NCBI RefSeq assembly: GCF_020166345.1
Contig: NZ_JAIUJS010000002.1
Location: 372,001-436,000 of the forward strand
Length of the DNA stretch: 64,000 bases
Direction of reading: 5' to 3'
Source: Winogradskyella vincentii
GTDB lineage: Bacteria; Bacteroidota; Bacteroidia; Flavobacteriales; Flavobacteriaceae
The position numbers and the translations under genes were made by a program. The stretch's first letter is position 1, and each line of letters opens with the position of its first letter. The notes beneath the pieces were generated by a model. The model saw only the letters and a list, made by a program, of their open reading frames with translations, did no database searches and was not told the DNA's origin. This document shows, piece after piece, positions 60,567 to 64,000 of this stretch.

Positions 60567-61349
60567 GTTGTCATTTTCAATTAAGGTGGTTAGTTCAATA
60601 AATTCTGAAACACCTAATTGTTCTGGTCGTTGCCCAAAGATAGCATTTGCTTTTAAATTATCTGAAAGATTAAAAATTTTTAAACTGTTACGAAGTGTTT
60701 TTCTGCGTTGTTGAAAGCCTGTTTTAACAACACGGAAAAATAATTTTTCGTCGCAAGGCAAGTGGTAGTTGTCTTTTCTTCTTAATAGTAAGACTCCAGA
60801 ATCTACTTTTGGTGGTGGATTGAAAACAGTAGGAGGTACAGTGAATAAATATTCTGCATCGTAGAAAGCCTGTGTTAAAACCGAAAGTATACCGTATACT
60901 TTGGAGCCTTCGTTAGAACAAATACGCTGAGCAACTTCCTTTTGAAACATACCTGAAAATTCAGGTATTTGATCACGCATTTCTAATGTTTTGAAGACAA
61001 TCTGTGATGAAATATTGTACGGGAAGTTACCAATGATAGCAAAGGGTTTGTTTTTAAAAATTTCGTTTAAATCATATTTTAAAAAGTCTCTCTCGTAGAT
61101 TCTATCAGCTAGATTGATATAATGATTCTTTAAATATTCAACAGATTCTGTATCAATTTCAATGACATGTGTTGTAATATCTTTTTTAAGTAGATATTTT
61201 GTTAGGACTCCCATACCAGGACCAATCTCTAAAACATCTTTGTAACCTTTTAATGTCAGTGAATCAGCAATTTTTTTGGCAATATTTTCATCCTTTAAAA
61301 AATGCTGTCCTAAATGTTTTTTTGCCTTAACCTGGTTTTGATTTGCCAC
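60561..61349 (-). CDS. rsmA: 16S rRNA dimethyladenosine transferase RsmA (KsgA)
   Basis: A 262-residue methyltransferase that dimethylates two adjacent adenines in helix 45 of 16S rRNA. The N-terminal signature [11 protein letters not shown] (10-20), SAM motif [12 protein letters not shown] (39-50) and catalytic motif [12 protein letters not shown] (107-116; F in place of the more common L) are intact. The C-terminal domain carries [20 protein letters not shown]. The start is read as GTG at 61347-61349, with no ATG nearby. It follows the DUF4286 gene closely (10 bases). Confidence 0.95.
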   Translation of the reverse strand: MANQNQVKAKKHLGQHFLKDENIAKKIADSLTLKGYKDVLEIGPGMGVLTKYLLKKDITTHVIEIDTESVEYLKNHYINLADRIYERDFLKYDLNEIFKNKPFAIIGNFPYNISSQIVFKTLEMRDQIPEFSGMFQKEVAQRICSNEGSKVYGILSVLTQAFYDAEYLFTVPPTVFNPPPKVDSGVLLLRRKDNYHLPCDEKLFFRVVKTGFQQRRKTLRNSLKIFNLSDNLKANAIFGQRPEQLGVSEFIELTTLIENDNN

Positions 61350-61359
61350 AACTTTTAAC

Positions 61360-61683
61360 TTAATTGAAGTTGACTGTATATTCGTCTATTATTTCTAATT
61401 CAGTTCTAAAGGCCAACATTTTATCTGCAAACCTTTGAGATCCATCTTTTCTTAATCTTTCTGCATCTTCTAGGTAGTATTTTTTTAATGCCTCCTTGTT
61501 GTGTGCTTTATATTGTATTGAATAGGTTTGCCCACCCATTTCTTCTTCAACCAATACTTTAGTAAGTTTAGCTTCAGAAAACTTACCAGTTGCCAAAACT
61601 TGTGGAATATGTTCTTTAATCCACTCTAGCCATTCCAAATGCACGGAATCATCAATATTTACAGTGACGTTATAAATTATCAT
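61360..61683 (-). CDS. DUF4286 family protein
   Basis: A 107-residue protein of the DUF4286 family: [78 protein letters not shown]. It has a ferredoxin-like (dimeric alpha-beta barrel) pattern. Function unknown. It lies between the TPR gene upstream and rsmA downstream, and this neighbourhood recurs in Bacteroidota as I recall. Confidence 0.9.
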   Translation of the reverse strand: MIIYNVTVNIDDSVHLEWLEWIKEHIPQVLATGKFSEAKLTKVLVEEEMGGQTYSIQYKAHNKEALKKYYLEDAERLRKDGSQRFADKMLAFRTELEIIDEYTVNFN

Positions 61684-61731
61684 TGAAATTGTTTTCTAGT
61701 ATAGTATTTGGCAAAAGTAAGTGATATAACC

Positions 61732-63516
61732 CTAATTTATAGGGTCTCCTCTTAACATTCTAAATTTCTTCCTTGCGTCTATGAAGTAAATACTATCCTC
61801 GTGTTCGAAGATTATTCGTTCGTAGTTAGCTTTGGCATCTTCAGGTTTTGCAAGAAATGTGTTGTAAAGTTCTGCTAAATGGTACAAGGCATCATCCATT
61901 AAAATGTCTTCTCTATAATCTTTTATTATTAAAAGATAATTGGCTTCGGCTTTATCAAAAAGCTTCTTTTTCTCAAAAAGTTTTGCCTGTTGATATAAAG
62001 CTTGATCAATTATACTCTCTCCTTTATGTTCTGCGAGAATTTTATCTAAAATAGAGATTGCTTTATCTGTTTTATTTTGAAATGTATAGAGGTCTGCCTT
62101 TGCATATAGTTTCAAAGCTGTTCTAGTACTATCTTCATATTTGTTGTCAGAAATGAGAAGTTTAAGATCTAAAGCATCGTTAGCAATTAATTGAGAAGTA
62201 GATGATTTGAGTATTTTAAGCTGTGATTCTGCCCAGTCAAAATCACCTTTATAATAACTTGTTTTAGCAACCTTGAATCGTGCCTCTTGAGAGATAGTAC
62301 TGTTCTTTAAATTGGCCTGAATTTGAGAATAAAATATCAGTGCCTCGTTAAACTTTTCTTGTAAAACGAGTATATCAGCAAGCAATAATTTTACGGTAGC
62401 TTCCTGGAAGTCACTTATGTTCAATTTCATACTCTTTCTGAGAAATTTTGTCGCAGCGTCAGTATCTTTTTGATAAAATGCCAGAAATTCACCATAAGCT
62501 AATTGAAGTGATAATGTTAACTCAGAAAGCCCAAATATTTGAAATAATTCCTTGTACTTTTCTTCAATCCGATCTAGAGATTTTTTATCCGCATTTTTAG
62601 AATCTATTTGTAGAATGTACTGATGTGCTGTAAGAGCTGTACTTGGGTCTAAAGTAGTTTTTAATATGTAGTTAAAAATATCCTTTGCTGTGTCATTATC
62701 ACTATCGTTAAGTGCAGTGATAGCTAGTTCTATAATACGATCTAAACTTTCAGGATTTCGTTTATATAAAGCTTTTTCCTGTATAAAGGATTTAGCATAG
62801 GCTTTCTCTTGTACATATAGCCAACTTAGCATTTCATACCAATATGGACTAGGGTTTTGTTGTAATTTTTTTAGGAGTTGACGTCTTAAAAAAACATTAT
62901 TTTCATTGTCCTTGTTCTCAGATATAAAATCACTAACAGACCGTTTTATGTTGTTAAGATAATTTGGTTTGTAGTCTATATATTCAATATAGTTTTCAAA
63001 CATCTTTTCTACGTTACCTTGATCTCCATATATTCTGGCGAGTTGAATATTATAGTTTTTATCAGGAGTTAGTTGCTTTGCCTTGTTGTAAATTTTTATT
63101 GCTTCGTCTAAGAGAGAGTGCTCTTCAAATTTTCTTGCAATACTATATATGTAATTTGGTTTTTCGTCTATGTAAGCAATAGCTTCGTCATAAAGTATTT
63201 GTGCTTTGTCCAGACTATCTCTAAGTTGATAATTATAACCTAGTTCTACAATAAGAGTTGGATTTCTTCTTTTAGCTAACCTTTGCACAAGGATGTCTTC
63301 CGCAATATCAAATTGCTCTAGTTGTTGATGCGTATCTACAACTTTAAAAATAAAATTATAACTATATGGTTTTTCTTTAAGTAGGTTTTGGTAAATGATT
63401 AAGGCTTTTTTAAACTCTCCTTTTTTATAATAGCTGTCTGCTAGAATTTCATTGTTTTGAGCATTCCCAAAATGAACTCCTATAAGTAATATTAATGTTA
63501 AAAGGACTTTGCGCAT
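61732..63516 (-). CDS. Exported tetratricopeptide-repeat protein
   Basis: A 594-residue protein with a signal peptide (residues 1-19, FGNA-QNN) and TPR-type helical repeats along most of the length (NEILADSYYKKGEFKKALII; ALYQQAKLFEKKKLFDKAEA; ALYHLAELYNTFLAKPEDAK). The C-terminus ends in FRMLRGDPIN. It is probably a periplasmic or outer-membrane-associated scaffold, as with many Bacteroidota TPR proteins. A near-consensus -7 box (TATATTTA, 63530-63537 on the minus strand) lies before the ATG, and a hairpin at 63577-63607 lies further upstream. It leads the DUF4286-rsmA run (48-base gap). Confidence 0.9.
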   Translation of the reverse strand: MRKVLLTLILLIGVHFGNAQNNEILADSYYKKGEFKKALIIYQNLLKEKPYSYNFIFKVVDTHQQLEQFDIAEDILVQRLAKRRNPTLIVELGYNYQLRDSLDKAQILYDEAIAYIDEKPNYIYSIARKFEEHSLLDEAIKIYNKAKQLTPDKNYNIQLARIYGDQGNVEKMFENYIEYIDYKPNYLNNIKRSVSDFISENKDNENNVFLRRQLLKKLQQNPSPYWYEMLSWLYVQEKAYAKSFIQEKALYKRNPESLDRIIELAITALNDSDNDTAKDIFNYILKTTLDPSTALTAHQYILQIDSKNADKKSLDRIEEKYKELFQIFGLSELTLSLQLAYGEFLAFYQKDTDAATKFLRKSMKLNISDFQEATVKLLLADILVLQEKFNEALIFYSQIQANLKNSTISQEARFKVAKTSYYKGDFDWAESQLKILKSSTSQLIANDALDLKLLISDNKYEDSTRTALKLYAKADLYTFQNKTDKAISILDKILAEHKGESIIDQALYQQAKLFEKKKLFDKAEANYLLIIKDYREDILMDDALYHLAELYNTFLAKPEDAKANYERIIFEHEDSIYFIDARKKFRMLRGDPIN

Positions 63517-63576
63517 GCCAATCTTTTTGTAAATATAACAAATGGCTAAACCAGATATTGTAAATGTTATGATAAA

Positions 63577-63607
63577 AAAATGCCTAAACTTAACGTTTAG
63601 GCATTTT
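63577..63607 (-). terminator. Rho-independent terminator upstream of the TPR gene
   Basis: A 13-bp stem AAAATGCCTAAAC / GTTTAGGCATTTT with a 5-base loop; on the minus strand a run of seven T follows it. It would stop transcripts entering from serS or the 22-codon ORF before the TPR gene. Confidence 0.82.
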
Positions 63608-63709
63608 GACCAGCAAAATAAATGTGCTATTAATCATTATTCGTTATTAAATATGATTCAGTTACTTTGTCTTGGTTTCTTAAGTATTATTTTATTAATA
63701 ATTTAAGTA

Positions 63710-63778
63710 TTACAACAAAACTTTGCTTACCATAACAACTAAAGTCGCGAGTAAAACCAGTCGTTTTATATTTTTCAT
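63710..63778 (-). CDS. Candidate 22-residue hydrophobic small protein
   Basis: A 22-codon ORF starting with ATG at 63776-63778 and ending TAA at 63710-63712. The peptide starts MKNIKRLVLL, a basic N-terminus, and continues as one hydrophobic helix with a single Lys near the end (SKVLL). It has a possible promoter upstream (TTTG at 63846-63849, 23-base spacer, TATTTTCG at 63815-63822 on the minus strand) and a strong terminator downstream. No strong ribosome-binding site is seen. It may be a small membrane protein or a leader peptide, or a chance ORF. No homologue is known to me. Confidence 0.45.
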   Translation of the reverse strand: MKNIKRLVLLATLVVMVSKVLL

Positions 63779-63814
63779 TTCTAGGTCAGTTATCGATTTG
63801 GATTACTAACTTGA

Positions 63815-63822
63815 CGAAAATA
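63815..63822 (-). promoter_or_regulatory. Possible -7 box for the 22-codon ORF
   Basis: TATTTTCG on the minus strand is one base from TAnnTTTG, with TTTG at 63846-63849 as a possible -33 element after a 23-base spacer. It sits 36 bases before the ATG at 63778. Confidence 0.35.
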
Positions 63823-63908
63823 AATAAAAAAAACGAAGAAATACACAAAAATTCGATTAAAAACACATTTTTTTAACACTACATGCCTTTCAGAAGATGT
63901 TTTTCGTG

Positions 63909-64000
63909 CTATGAAATAATATCGAAACCTGTGTAGGGTACTAGTACTTCTGGGATTTTAATACCATTTTCTGTCTGACAATTTTCTAAGATTCCAGCCA
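63909..64000 (-). CDS. serS: Seryl-tRNA synthetase, C-terminal fragment (partial)
   Basis: Thirty codons at the right edge encode the end of a protein whose 5' part is outside the window. The visible sequence includes AGILENCQTENGIKIPEVLV followed by PYTGFDIIS and a TAG at 63909-63911. The NGIKIPEVLVPYTGFDII pattern is the conserved SerS carboxyl end, after motif 3. The enzyme charges tRNA-Ser. The assignment rests only on this short tail. Confidence 0.85.
   Translation of the reverse strand, partial: AGILENCQTENGIKIPEVLVPYTGFDIIS

Noticed and set aside
1..64000. tRNA, rRNA, insertion sequences, integrase or prophage genes
   Set aside because: None recognised by eye on either strand: no T-loop-like tRNA ends, transposase motifs or terminal inverted repeats were noticed. 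A dedicated search could still find a missed small RNA.

Overview
This is a contiguous, AT-rich, gene-dense chromosomal stretch from a member of the Bacteroidota, almost certainly a marine-type Flavobacteriaceae (Winogradskyella/Psychroserpens/Lacinutrix-like by gene content; the genus is a guess). Evidence: a TonB-dependent receptor with an N-terminal carboxypeptidase-regulatory-like domain, a T9SS type-B (CHU_C) sorted adhesin, a complete moxR-DUF58-batABCDE aerotolerance locus, an OlsF-like bifunctional acyltransferase, DUF4286, Bacteroidota-style -7 promoter boxes (TAnnTTTG) and few Shine-Dalgarno sites. I see no tRNA, rRNA, CRISPR, IS element, prophage or integrase. Apart from the adhesin and its neighbours, the window reads as conserved backbone.

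Layout. 1-4.4 kb: a TonB receptor/lipoprotein pair, divergent from a secreted endonuclease/exonuclease/phosphatase. 4.4-16.6 kb: pbpC and an alpha-2-macroglobulin gene, separated by a repeat-rich adhesin, an ABM-fold gene and an SH3 gene. 16.7-25.2 kb: metabolic and hydrolase genes (isoaspartyl peptidase, ALDH7-type dehydrogenase, DUF1800/DUF1501 pair, AlbA_2-domain protein, SDR, aldo/keto reductase). 25.4-34.5 kb: the eight-gene Bat operon. 34.6-39.9 kb: a small exported or membrane protein, SulP, Usp, SulP and beta-carbonic anhydrase, probably an inorganic-carbon or anion uptake unit. 39.9-43.3 kb: cvpA, pheS with two flanking conserved hypotheticals, gpsA. 43.5-50.1 kb: a duplicated-domain lipoprotein, TlpA-like protein, DMT transporter, mfd. 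50.2-56.4 kb: TerB-like protein, fbp, then GNAT-lysC-olsF-carboxypeptidase-regulatory protein. 56.4-64 kb, all minus strand: DUF4870-like protein, VOC, DUF1801, 2-hydroxyacid dehydrogenase, cupin, mgtE, rsmA, DUF4286, TPR protein, a 22-codon small ORF and the 3' end of serS.

How genes work together. The receptor, lipoprotein and nuclease/phosphatase look like an outer-membrane scavenging set. PbpC and alpha-2-macroglobulin are a known partnership of cell-wall repair and protease trapping. The Bat proteins form a membrane VWA/TPR complex served by a MoxR ATPase. The SulP/carbonic anhydrase genes pair anion (bicarbonate or sulfate) import with CO2/bicarbonate interconversion. Family assignments rest on motif recognition without database searches; promoters, terminators and operons are inferred from sequence only.
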